Origin: Fulvivirga maritima | Lineage (GTDB): Bacteria > Bacteroidota > Bacteroidia > Cytophagales > Cyclobacteriaceae | Assembly: GCF_021389955.1 (NCBI RefSeq) | Contig: NZ_CP089980.1 | Coordinates: 3,901,001-3,965,000, forward strand | Length of the DNA: 64,000 nucleotides | Direction: 5' to 3' | Shown: positions 17,601 through 26,082 of the stretch, piece by piece | Numbering within the stretch: position 1 is the first letter of the stretch | Layout: every line of letters begins with the position of its first letter | Translations under genes and position numbers: made by a program | The notes under the pieces: model-generated | Told to the model about the DNA's origin: nothing | The model's database searches: none | What the model saw: only the letters and a program-made list of their open reading frames with translations

Positions 17601-18839
17601 ATGGACCTACTGGAAAATATAAAAGAAGGCTTAAGATCCGTAAATGCAAATTTGCTCCGTACTATCCTTACAGCGCTTATAGTGGCTATTGGTATTACCA
17701 GTTTGGTAGGGATATTAACGGCGGTAGACGGTATCCAGGCTTCAGTAAAGGATAGCCTGTCAGAGCTGGGCGTAAATACTTTTGATATTTATTCTAAAAG
17801 AAACCGAGAGGGCAGAAGTGCGGGTAAACTGGAGAAATCGGCTCCACCGCTTAAGCTTAAGGAGGTGATCAGGTTTATTGATAATTATAAATATCCGGCC
17901 AGTGTAAGTGTATCAACCTATGTTACCAGCGTGGCGGAGTTAAAATATGGTTCTAAAAAGAGTAATCCGAACGTAGGTGTTTTAGGAGCTAATGATGAAT
18001 ATATTGCTCTTGAAGGTTTAAATATTGAAAAGGGGAGAAATTTTTCATCTATAGAAATTCAGTATGGAACCAATGTAGCCATTATTGGTCAGGATGTGGT
18101 TTCAGCGGTTTTTGAAGATAATCAAGACCCTGTTAATAGCGAGATATCCTTTTTAGGAAGTAAATACAGAGTAATAGGTGTGCTGGAAGAAAAAGGACAG
18201 ATCGGTGGAGGTAATGGACCTGATAACTCAGTAATTGTACCCTTAATCAATGCCAGTAGGTTAGGTTCAGACCGAGATTTACGATATACTCTTACCGTAG
18301 GCATCAATAATCCTAATGAGATGGAGCTGGCCATGGGTGAAGCCACAGGGCTAATGAGAAAAATACGTCAAGATCAACTGGGTAGCCCTAATTCCTTTGA
18401 AATAGATAAGAGTGAATCTTTAGCCGAAACCATGGGAGAAATTACTGGCATACTTAGGTTGGCTGGTTTTGTGATTGGTTTTATTACGCTGTTAGGAGCA
18501 TGTATTGCTCTAATGAATATTATGATGGTGTCTGTGACCGAACGAACACGTGAGGTAGGAGTGAGAAAAGCATTAGGCGCAACTCCCTTACGGATCAGGC
18601 AGCAGTTTATTATTGAGGCCATTGTAGTTTGCCTTTTAGGTGGTGTTGGTGGTGTAATATTAGGAGTGGGAATAGGCAATCTGTTTGCTCAGATCTTAGG
18701 AATAGATGGTTTTGTAATGCCTTGGCTTTGGACTGGCGTGGGTTTAGGAGTTTGTATAGTGGTAGGCCTTATTTCTGGTTACTATCCGGCAAACAAAGCT
18801 TCTCGCTTAGATCCTATTGAATCTTTGAGGTTCGAATAA
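17601..18839 (+). CDS. ABC transporter permease, MacB/FtsX type
   Basis: A 412-residue permease with the four-helix MacB layout: first membrane helix near 20-42 (RTILTALIVAIGITSLVGIL), a periplasmic MacB_PCD domain (about 45-280), and three C-terminal helices in an FtsX domain (about 285-405) including TERTREVGVRKALGATP, the coupling motif. It ends PANKASRLDPIESLRFE, the common family tail. No ATPase gene is adjacent, so it must pair with a LolD/MacB-type ATPase encoded elsewhere. Substrate unknown. Its stop lies two bases from the converging TIR-like gene. Confidence 0.9.
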   Translation: MDLLENIKEGLRSVNANLLRTILTALIVAIGITSLVGILTAVDGIQASVKDSLSELGVNTFDIYSKRNREGRSAGKLEKSAPPLKLKEVIRFIDNYKYPASVSVSTYVTSVAELKYGSKKSNPNVGVLGANDEYIALEGLNIEKGRNFSSIEIQYGTNVAIIGQDVVSAVFEDNQDPVNSEISFLGSKYRVIGVLEEKGQIGGGNGPDNSVIVPLINASRLGSDRDLRYTLTVGINNPNEMELAMGEATGLMRKIRQDQLGSPNSFEIDKSESLAETMGEITGILRLAGFVIGFITLLGACIALMNIMMVSVTERTREVGVRKALGATPLRIRQQFIIEAIVVCLLGGVGGVILGVGIGNLFAQILGIDGFVMPWLWTGVGLGVCIVVGLISGYYPANKASRLDPIESLRFE

Positions 18840-18841
18840 TA

Positions 18842-20284
18842 TTAGGCTTCGGTTAATGAATCAATAATGCTTTTTATGGAATTAGCACCTCTGGGTGTGT
18901 ATCCATCAAAAATATTGACATCATATTTATCAAACCTGGCAAGTTCCTCAGCACTTTTTTTGCTAACAAGCAATTTATGTTTTGCGATTTTTTTGCGTCC
19001 AACCCCAGGGGCTTTCATTAGGTCTAGTAGCTTCATTTTCACCCATTGGTCATTTACATGATGTTGAAATATGATTACGCTATCAAAATGAATCAGGTGA
19101 TGGATGTGCAGATTTTGCTGGGTTTGAATATCACCTTCGCAAGTAGGAGTGAGCAACTCATATCCTTCGGCAAAAAGTTTAGCTTTTAAAGGAGCCACTT
19201 CATCAGCATCTAGTTTATCATGAATGAGATAAATGCTATTTTTTGTATTGCTAATGTTTTTGGCGTTGGTATTCTTTTTTTCTACAGAAGCAGACTTTGT
19301 GAATTCCTCTCTAATGATACCTTTAAAATCTTCTAGCGGAATCTCTAAGATTTCAGCATCAGCTGCAGTAAGGTCTCTTTTAATATTTTGAACAAAGGCC
19401 TTATGCTTATCCTCTGCCTCGCTCTGGTTGGGAGATATCCAAATTAGTCTTGAAAAGAGGTTTTTATCTTTTAATTTAATACTTTTCTCGGCTGCAATCT
19501 GGTTTTGTAAATCTATAATAGACCGATCACTTCCTTGTGGGATCTCTCCATAGCTTTCTCCTACCAGATGTATTGATACAGAGCAACCCACCATCTGATC
19601 ATGTACGGTGTTTTTTAAGGTGTCAACTTCTTTAGGTAACGCAAATTCAGGATATACCTTATAGCCACTTTTGAGGAGCTCTCTTTTAATAATGTTCCTT
19701 TGAATAGTAAGTTCTTTATTGGTTTCAGCTAAATAAATGGCTTTACCTGATGAATGTGCAGAGATAGAGGTAGACGTATCACTTTCTGATATGCTAAGAC
19801 TTTCAGAAATTTCATACGCAAGATCGGTTAGCTTAAGCCAAGTGGCATCTTGCTGTTCTATAAATTGAAATCCCTGCCAGTTTGTGTCGCCAGTGGTGGT
19901 TGTTTCATCATATAAAGGAAAAGAAGGGTAAGGTTTAAGAAAATCAGGTATTGAATCTAAATTGACCGGCGATTTAATGACCTTGAAAAGTTTCATATAA
20001 CTTTTGCTTTGCTCTAGGTCATGAAATCTTTGAAGTGTCTCTATGTTTTTATCATTTTGAAGAAAAGGGTCTGATAAGATAGAGATCAAAACTTCGGCAG
20101 ATGCCAAATCATCCAAAGTGATATGACTTACTTCTATTTTCTGAATTGTAAGGCTTTTTCCTAATAATTTAACAATAACCTTTTCCAGCACAGACTGAAA
20201 GTCTTCTACCCAACCTTTGCCACTTTTCATACTGACGTTGTCAGCTTCACTATATAGCAGAAGAATATCAATTTTATTCAACAT
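18842..20284 (-). CDS. Orphan three-part TIR/DUF4062-like protein
   Basis: A 480-residue cytosolic protein with no signal or membrane segment, in three Rossmann-like parts. Part 1 (about 1-165) starts IDILLLYSEADN and has GWVEDFQSVLEK and AEVLISILSDPF, resembling TIR domains. Part 2 (about 178-320) has IYLAETNKELTIQRNIIKRE, SIHLVGESYGEIPQG and SIIDLQNQIAAEK, resembling DUF4062. Part 3 (about 350-480) has IYLIHDKLDADEV, a flavodoxin-like strand SVIIFQHH, and LMKAPGVGRKK. In other bacteria such proteins are, as far as I recall, encoded beside STAND-type NTPases; none is present here. A sensing or NAD-related signalling role is inference; family assignment is by eye only. Confidence 0.55.
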   Translation of the reverse strand: MLNKIDILLLYSEADNVSMKSGKGWVEDFQSVLEKVIVKLLGKSLTIQKIEVSHITLDDLASAEVLISILSDPFLQNDKNIETLQRFHDLEQSKSYMKLFKVIKSPVNLDSIPDFLKPYPSFPLYDETTTTGDTNWQGFQFIEQQDATWLKLTDLAYEISESLSISESDTSTSISAHSSGKAIYLAETNKELTIQRNIIKRELLKSGYKVYPEFALPKEVDTLKNTVHDQMVGCSVSIHLVGESYGEIPQGSDRSIIDLQNQIAAEKSIKLKDKNLFSRLIWISPNQSEAEDKHKAFVQNIKRDLTAADAEILEIPLEDFKGIIREEFTKSASVEKKNTNAKNISNTKNSIYLIHDKLDADEVAPLKAKLFAEGYELLTPTCEGDIQTQQNLHIHHLIHFDSVIIFQHHVNDQWVKMKLLDLMKAPGVGRKKIAKHKLLVSKKSAEELARFDKYDVNIFDGYTPRGANSIKSIIDSLTEA

Positions 20285-20493
20285 TCCGAAAAATTAATCC
20301 CTTTGATTTAAATATCCTATAGCGCCAACTGAGATACGATTGAAAAAACAGGAAAATTAGGCATAATTTAATATTAATTGGAATTAATCAGTAAAAAACA
20401 CTTGTTGAAATTCCAGATTAAGTATTTATTAAACTATTACGCTTACCAACATAGCCTCAGCAGTAATTAAGGGTACAAATTGATAGAAATAGT

Positions 20494-20501
20494 TATTTTT
20501 G
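20494..20501 (+). promoter_or_regulatory. Candidate -7 box for the PD40-OmpA gene
   Basis: TATTTTTG fits TAnnTTTG exactly and would put the start about 45 bases before the ATG at 20554. No TTTG is seen at the expected -33 position. The rest of the 254-base gap back to the TIR-like start is AT-rich without other recognisable elements. Confidence 0.35.
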
Positions 20502-20553
20502 TCCTGAAAGAATTGTAATTTATATAGACATTTCAAATTTGAAGTTTGCAAGT

Positions 20554-22893
20554 ATGAGTAAAGTATTAGTGCAGTTTAAGCTTTTCATGTTCTTTTTAGT
20601 ATGTGCTTCCGTTTCAGTAATGGCTCAAAGTACAGATAAGAAGGTAGCTGATGCTGATCGGTATTTTAAAATTAGGAACTATGAAGCGGCCTTGCCATTA
20701 TATATTGAGGCCATAGAAAGTGGAGTAAATGACCCCATTGTTTATTATAGAACAGCGGTTAGTTATGAAAACGCTAACAATATAAATGAGCAGATAAAAA
20801 GTATTCCTTATTTTGAGAAGGCTCTGGCTGCGGGAAGCGATCAGCTGCCTACAGAAGTTTATTTTGACCTTGCAGATGCCTATATGAAGGATGAAAAGGT
20901 AGAAAAAGCCATAGAAACGTATGGTAAATATAAGGAGAAGGTTAGAGGTAATTCTTCAGATTTAAAAAAGGCGGAAAGGGCGCTAGAGATTGCCGATAAT
21001 GCCCTGGCCATGATGTCTAGTCCTAAAGATATTCAGATATACAATTTTGGTTCTGTGGTAAACTCAGAATACACAGAATATAATCCGGTAGTATCTGCCG
21101 ATGAGAGCGTAATGGCTTTTACAGCCCTACGTCCTAATACTGGTAAAACCCGTTCTAGCGATAAGTTTATAGAGCAGATTTATATTTCTTATAACACATC
21201 TGGCGTTTGGTCTCAGCCGAAGCCCGTGAGTGTTTCTAGTGACTATAACGTAGGTACAGCAGGTCTCTCTGCTGATGGGCAGCGCATGCTGATTTTTATT
21301 GGTGGCTCTGCTGATCCTGGAAATATTTACTCAATTGATAAATCAGGAGATAGTTGGTCTAACCCGGTTACAATGGGTAGAAATATCAATAGCCGTTCAT
21401 TGGAAACTACGGCAAGTATTACACCAGATGGAAAAACAATTTATTTCGCTAGTGACAGGCCTGGTGGCTATGGTGGGCTTGATATCTATAAGGCCACTCT
21501 AGGAGATGATGGCGAATGGGGAACCCCTGTAAACCTTGGACCTAAGGTGAATAGTAAATACAATGAAGATGCTCCATTTATCCACCCTGATCAATGGACT
21601 TTGTTTTTTACTTCTGATGGGCACAATACCATGGGTGGACGAGATATTTTTGTTACACGTCTATTTAACGAGGAGTGGACGGCACCTGAAAACATGGGCT
21701 ATCCTATCAACACTACCGCTAACGATAACTATTTTACGCTGACCGCTGATGGTAGAAAGGGTTATTTTTCTTCTGACAGAAAAGGAGGTGCTGGCGGTCA
21801 GGATATTTATTCTATTGATATGCCAGAAGAGGAGGCCAATATTCCTTTAACTATGGTGAAAGGTAAAATTGTGAATGGGGAAACTGGCGAGGCCATGCCT
21901 ACCAAAATTTATATTATTGATGTTGAGTCTGGTAAAAAGCTGGATTTTGTGTACCAACCAGATCCTAAAACAGGTAATTATCTGATCATATTGCCTCCGG
22001 CCAAAAACTATGATATGATTATCGAGTCAGAAGGGTTTTTGCCATATACACTCAATATAAATGTGCCTGGTCAGACTTATTTCTATGAGTTGTATCAGAA
22101 AATATTATTGAATACCATTAAGCAGTTCGATGTAGTGGTAGGACAGCAAGTGGAAGTGAAAAATGCCTTTTATGATACTCATGAGGCAGCAGTAACTGAT
22201 GTTAGAAAAACACACGAAGCGGCGTTGGTTAAAAATGATAGTATTGATATTTATGATTTAATGAATGATCTGATTGCTGCCGATGATCAGGCTGGAATAG
22301 ATTATTTGGTGAGTCTTATTAACATGAAAAATCCTGTGGATGATGTGAGTTTTGATGAAGGTAGTATTACTGAAGCAGCATCAAGGGTGTATTATTACGA
22401 TGAAAGTGATGAAAGTAAGTTCGAACAGAAGAAAGTAGATGGAAAAACAATCTTCTCACTACCTACTTTTTATGTTACAGAAGAGGCCAAAAAGCAGAAG
22501 AATATGAATAAGGACAGGGCCACGACTTATGATCAGGCGCTGTTAAATAAGAAGATTAAAATTTACTTTGACGTAGCTAAAAGTGAGTTGAAGAATTCTT
22601 ACTATGAAGAATTAAATGGTGTCCTTAAGACTTTGGAAAAACATCCTGAGTTGGGAATTCAGATATCAGGATATGCTTCTGCAGAAGGAGATAAGGAGTT
22701 TAATAGACAACTGTCTAATGAGCGTGCTATTGCAGTCTTAGATTATATCAATAGAAAAGGTATAGTGAGAAGAAGAATTATAGCTCGAGGGCAAGGAGTT
22801 ACAAAGGATGAAAATGGCTCTAAAGAAGAAAGCAGAAGGGTGGAAGTGCAATTTGTAGACCTTAATGAGCACGGAAGAGTAGTGTCTCAATAA
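20554..22893 (+). CDS. OmpA-family protein with TPR and PD40 (WD40-like) repeats
   Basis: About 779 residues; the ATG at 20554 gives a good signal peptide (MSKVLVQFKLFMFFLVCASV, cleaved after VMAQ), while an upstream TTG at 20539 is possible. Order of domains: TPRs (about 25-150), PD40 beta-propeller repeats (about 190-430; repeated SxDGxxxYFxSDRxGGxGGxDIY units), a carboxypeptidase-regulatory-like beta sandwich (about 440-515), a linker, and a C-terminal OmpA peptidoglycan-binding domain (about 665-775; IQISGYASAEGDKEFNRQLS). This architecture anchors proteins to peptidoglycan near the outer membrane and is typical of Bacteroidota, including relatives of the T9SS protein PorE. Role here not determined. 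Confidence 0.88.
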   Translation: MSKVLVQFKLFMFFLVCASVSVMAQSTDKKVADADRYFKIRNYEAALPLYIEAIESGVNDPIVYYRTAVSYENANNINEQIKSIPYFEKALAAGSDQLPTEVYFDLADAYMKDEKVEKAIETYGKYKEKVRGNSSDLKKAERALEIADNALAMMSSPKDIQIYNFGSVVNSEYTEYNPVVSADESVMAFTALRPNTGKTRSSDKFIEQIYISYNTSGVWSQPKPVSVSSDYNVGTAGLSADGQRMLIFIGGSADPGNIYSIDKSGDSWSNPVTMGRNINSRSLETTASITPDGKTIYFASDRPGGYGGLDIYKATLGDDGEWGTPVNLGPKVNSKYNEDAPFIHPDQWTLFFTSDGHNTMGGRDIFVTRLFNEEWTAPENMGYPINTTANDNYFTLTADGRKGYFSSDRKGGAGGQDIYSIDMPEEEANIPLTMVKGKIVNGETGEAMPTKIYIIDVESGKKLDFVYQPDPKTGNYLIILPPAKNYDMIIESEGFLPYTLNINVPGQTYFYELYQKILLNTIKQFDVVVGQQVEVKNAFYDTHEAAVTDVRKTHEAALVKNDSIDIYDLMNDLIAADDQAGIDYLVSLINMKNPVDDVSFDEGSITEAASRVYYYDESDESKFEQKKVDGKTIFSLPTFYVTEEAKKQKNMNKDRATTYDQALLNKKIKIYFDVAKSELKNSYYEELNGVLKTLEKHPELGIQISGYASAEGDKEFNRQLSNERAIAVLDYINRKGIVRRRIIARGQGVTKDENGSKEESRRVEVQFVDLNEHGRVVSQ

Positions 22894-22914
22894 GGAAGGT
22901 ATAAAATTATATAG

Positions 22915-22948
22915 AAAAGGAGCTACTGTGAAGTAAGCTCCTTTTTTT
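22915..22948 (+). terminator. Intrinsic terminator after the PD40-OmpA gene
   Basis: AAAAGGAGCT is mirrored by AGCTCCTTTT, the stem optionally extended by AC/GT with one bulge, and runs straight into a T7 tract. It lies 22 bases after the stop and also separates the gene from convergent queA. Confidence 0.85.
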
Positions 22949-22953
22949 ATGCT

Positions 22954-24177
22954 TTAAAATGACTTGGGAATGAGCAGGGAGGAGTCTCCGTAACTTAAGA
23001 ATCTATAATCATTATCCAGTGCCTGCTGGTATACGTCACGCCAATTTGGGCCAATAAAGGCAGCTACTAACAGCACTAAGGTAGATCCTGGCAGGTGATA
23101 ATTGGTGATCAGGCCTTTAACTACTTTAAAAGTGTAGCCTGGGAAAATAAATATTTCTGTATGGCCCGTAATTTCTTCTACTCCATCTTCTTCCATTTTT
23201 TGTTTTATAGCCTTGAGAGACTCTTCAGTAGTGGGAAGTTCTTCTTGGTTGTACTTATAAGGGAATAGTTTAGCAATAGTGAAATCGCTCTCTTTTTCCT
23301 TAATAAGTTTTACGCCATACCAGTAGAGGCTTTCCAGTGTACGCATAGAAGTAGTGCCCACAGCTATCACTTTAGGATTGGCAAGTAGAGATTCAATATT
23401 TTCCATATGCACAATGACTTGCTCAGAATGCATCGGGTGATTCAATACATTTTCTTCCTTTATAGGCTGAAAAGTACCAGCACTAACGTGCAGCGTGAGG
23501 TAGTTTAAATTAATGCCTTTGGCTGTTAGCTTATCTATTACGGTATCACTAAAATGCAGACCTGCAGTGGGTGCGGCTACGGCTCCTTCGGCGTGAGAGT
23601 ATATGGTTTGGTAGCGCTCTTTATCTTCCTGACTCACATCTCTGTCAATATATGGAGGCAATGGAATCTTGCCTGCCGCTTCTACTATTTCTACAAAATG
23701 ATTTGCCGTAGACCATTTGAGCCTGATAATCTGTTTTTCTCTATTCGCTATTTCTGCAGTAAGCGTAACTGGTTTGTCATTAATGAGCAGCTGTAATTGC
23801 AAGGATTGGTGGTCTTTCCATTTTTTGAAATTTCCTACCATACAGCACCACTCACATTCATTTTCTACTAACATGGCTTTAGCTATGTCATTAGTAGGAG
23901 CGTGTGGTTCCAGTAAGAACACTTCTATGCTGGCTCCCGTTTCCTTTTTGAAATGAAGACGAGCAGGAATTACTCGAGTGTCATTAAAAAAGAGATTGGC
24001 ATCATCAGGTAAATAGTCATTTAAATGAAAAAATTGCGTATGGTTGATAGCTCCCTGGTTGTATACCAATAGTTTAGAATTCATGCGCTCTGCTAATGGA
24101 TGCTTGGCAATCTTTTCCTTTGGGAGTTCATAATTATAATCACTTAATCGAACCTGTTGCTCTACCTTGTTGCTCAT
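22954..24177 (-). CDS. queA: S-adenosylmethionine:tRNA ribosyltransferase-isomerase QueA
   Basis: A 407-residue enzyme of queuosine synthesis that transfers the ribosyl moiety of AdoMet to preQ1 at tRNA position 34. Family motifs: LSDYNYELPKEKIAKHPL at the N-terminus, FFNDTRVIPARL near 64, AVAAPTAGLHFSD near 210, LTLHVSAGTFQPI near 236, and TNYHLPGSTLVLLVAAF near 372. It is some 50 residues longer than the E. coli enzyme, with the extra length in the middle (about 85-160), as in one of the Bacteroidota subtypes. Confidence 0.94.
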   Translation of the reverse strand: MSNKVEQQVRLSDYNYELPKEKIAKHPLAERMNSKLLVYNQGAINHTQFFHLNDYLPDDANLFFNDTRVIPARLHFKKETGASIEVFLLEPHAPTNDIAKAMLVENECEWCCMVGNFKKWKDHQSLQLQLLINDKPVTLTAEIANREKQIIRLKWSTANHFVEIVEAAGKIPLPPYIDRDVSQEDKERYQTIYSHAEGAVAAPTAGLHFSDTVIDKLTAKGINLNYLTLHVSAGTFQPIKEENVLNHPMHSEQVIVHMENIESLLANPKVIAVGTTSMRTLESLYWYGVKLIKEKESDFTIAKLFPYKYNQEELPTTEESLKAIKQKMEEDGVEEITGHTEIFIFPGYTFKVVKGLITNYHLPGSTLVLLVAAFIGPNWRDVYQQALDNDYRFLSYGDSSLLIPKSF

Positions 24178-24181
24178 TCGG

Positions 24182-24189
24182 CAAATATA
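24182..24189 (-). promoter_or_regulatory. Candidate -7 box for queA (possibly leaderless)
   Basis: On the minus strand TATATTTG fits TAnnTTTG exactly, but ends only four bases before the queA ATG, so the transcript would be leaderless or nearly so. No -33 element is visible at the right distance, so a chance match is possible. Confidence 0.2.
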
Positions 24190-24253
24190 CTGGGCATCTG
24201 TTGATTAAATAGGATAAAACTTCCAAATTGTGCCCGAAATAAGAGATTTAGAT

Positions 24254-25339
24254 ATGAGCGTGAAGACTTCTTACCAGAAATATACCCTTGATTTTAAATT
24301 TGATGCAGGAACTTCAAGAGGAGTTTTAAAGACAAAGGATACTTTTTTTATAAAAATATGGGACAGCAGTTCTCCTGAAAAATTTGGTTTAGGAGAGTGT
24401 GGGCCGTTAAAAGGACTAAGTGTAGATGATCGTAGTGATTTAGATGAACACATAGAGAAGGTGCTCAATGCGGTTAGTGAACAAAAATCTCTGCCACAAA
24501 ACAAAGAAGAAGCTTACCTTTTAGCCAATGAGTTAGTGGGGGCTGATTTCCCTTCCATAAGATTCGGGTTAGAAACGGCTCTTTTAGATTTATTAAATGG
24601 AGGAGAAAGGAAGCTTTTTAATAATGATTTTGTTTTGAAGCAACAACCGCTTCCTATTAATGGCTTGATATGGATGGGCGAAATGGATTTTATGAAATCT
24701 CAGGTAGACCGAAAAATTGAAGAGGGCTACACCTGTATAAAGATGAAAATAGGTGCCATTGATTTTGAAAAGGAATTTGAGCTATTATCTTATATCAGAA
24801 GTAAAGATACTGAGTGTGTTTTGAGGGTAGATGCTAATGGAGGCTTTTCAACTCAGGAAGCTCAGCAGAAGTTAGAAAGGTTGGCAGAATTAAATCTACA
24901 TTCTATAGAGCAGCCTATAAAACAGCACCAGTGGACTGAAATGAGTAGGTTGTGTGAGACATCACCAGTACCCATTGCATTAGATGAGGAATTGATAGGT
25001 GTTTATGCTAAAGCGGATAAAATAAAGCTGCTAGAGGAACTGAAACCTCAGTACATTATTTTGAAGCCTACTTTACTGGGAGGATTTCAATCATGCCTGG
25101 AGTGGCTTTCTCTGGCTGAAGCGAGAGGTATTGGCTGGTGGCTTACTTCTGCCTTGGAGTCTAACATAGGCTTAAATGCCATATGTCAGTTTGCCGCAGA
25201 GCTACAAGCACCAGGCCATCAAGGGTTGGGTACAGGTAAGTTGTACCATAATAATATTGCCTCTCCATTAGAAGTGGTCGGTGATTTTATTCGTTATAAT
25301 TCAACTCACGACTGGGATTTAAGTCAGCTTAAATTATGA
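24254..25339 (+). CDS. menC: o-succinylbenzoate synthase MenC (enolase superfamily)
   Basis: About 361 residues from the ATG at 24254; an in-frame GTG at 24230 would add eight residues. Enolase-superfamily catalytic residues are in place: the Lys pair in CIKMKIG near 168, metal ligands Asp in RVDANGGFS, Glu in SIEQPI and Asp in ALDEELIG, and the second Lys in ILKPTLLGG near 270. N-terminal [16 protein letters not shown] matches the Bacteroidota MenC type. It dehydrates SHCHC, the product after MenD, to o-succinylbenzoate, complementing menF, menD and menB at 4.2-8.0 kb. A dipeptide epimerase is the alternative but less likely. It overlaps the next gene by ATGA. Confidence 0.85.
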   Translation: MSVKTSYQKYTLDFKFDAGTSRGVLKTKDTFFIKIWDSSSPEKFGLGECGPLKGLSVDDRSDLDEHIEKVLNAVSEQKSLPQNKEEAYLLANELVGADFPSIRFGLETALLDLLNGGERKLFNNDFVLKQQPLPINGLIWMGEMDFMKSQVDRKIEEGYTCIKMKIGAIDFEKEFELLSYIRSKDTECVLRVDANGGFSTQEAQQKLERLAELNLHSIEQPIKQHQWTEMSRLCETSPVPIALDEELIGVYAKADKIKLLEELKPQYIILKPTLLGGFQSCLEWLSLAEARGIGWWLTSALESNIGLNAICQFAAELQAPGHQGLGTGKLYHNNIASPLEVVGDFIRYNSTHDWDLSQLKL

Positions 25340-26073
25340 GCGGAAAAGTACTCGAAAAGAAACTTCATGACTCTGGCAGGTTCTGGGTCTTTAACAAAGA
25401 ATATATCTCTGAGTTTGTTTATGGAGGTATAGATGGTGCCATTACTACGTTTGCGGTGGTGGCCGGAGCCGCAGGTGCTGGAGCTGAAATCTACTGGGTA
25501 CTTATTTTTGGTTTTGCTAATCTTATAGCTGATGGTTTTTCTATGTCTGTAGGTAATTTTTTATCGGTACAGGCCGAGCGTGATAATTATGAAAAACATA
25601 AGGCCATTGAATATTGGGAGATAGACAACCTAAGAGAAAAAGAGGTGCAGGAGATAAGAGAAATATATGAAGCTAAGGGCTTTAAGGGTGATTTATTAGA
25701 GCAGGTAGTAGAGGTAATTACCGCTGATAAAGATGTGTGGGTAGATACTATGATGAAGGAGGAGCTGGAGATGGCTAAAGACGACAAAACGGCATTCAGT
25801 ACTGCAGTGGCTACTTTTATTTCATTTAACGTGGTAGGGATAATTCCCTTGCTATCTTATGTGTTGGCAGGGGCTTTTGATATTAATGAAAGTTACTTGT
25901 TTTCAATATCTTGTGGGGCTACGGCTGTAGCGCTGATGGTGGTAGGATACCTTAAAAGTATAGTTACTCAAAAGAAGTGGCTTCGGGGTGTAATAGAAAC
26001 ATTACTTTTGGGTGGATTTGCTGCATTTCTGGCCTATTTTGTAGGGGAATGGTTGGCTAAATACTTTTTATAA
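25336..26073 (+). CDS. VIT1/CCC1-family membrane transporter
   Basis: A 245-residue protein with five predicted membrane helices and the family opening [21 protein letters not shown] (split over the first helix), followed by [19 protein letters not shown], both typical of vacuolar-iron-transporter-like Fe/Mn transporters. A cytosolic, Glu-rich loop (about 90-145, [15 protein letters not shown]) corresponds to the metal-binding helical domain of plant VIT1. It starts within the menC stop (ATGA), so it is translationally coupled, though a functional tie with menaquinone is not evident. Confidence 0.85.
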   Translation: MSGKVLEKKLHDSGRFWVFNKEYISEFVYGGIDGAITTFAVVAGAAGAGAEIYWVLIFGFANLIADGFSMSVGNFLSVQAERDNYEKHKAIEYWEIDNLREKEVQEIREIYEAKGFKGDLLEQVVEVITADKDVWVDTMMKEELEMAKDDKTAFSTAVATFISFNVVGIIPLLSYVLAGAFDINESYLFSISCGATAVALMVVGYLKSIVTQKKWLRGVIETLLLGGFAAFLAYFVGEWLAKYFL

Positions 26074-26082
26074 AATTCCGTT

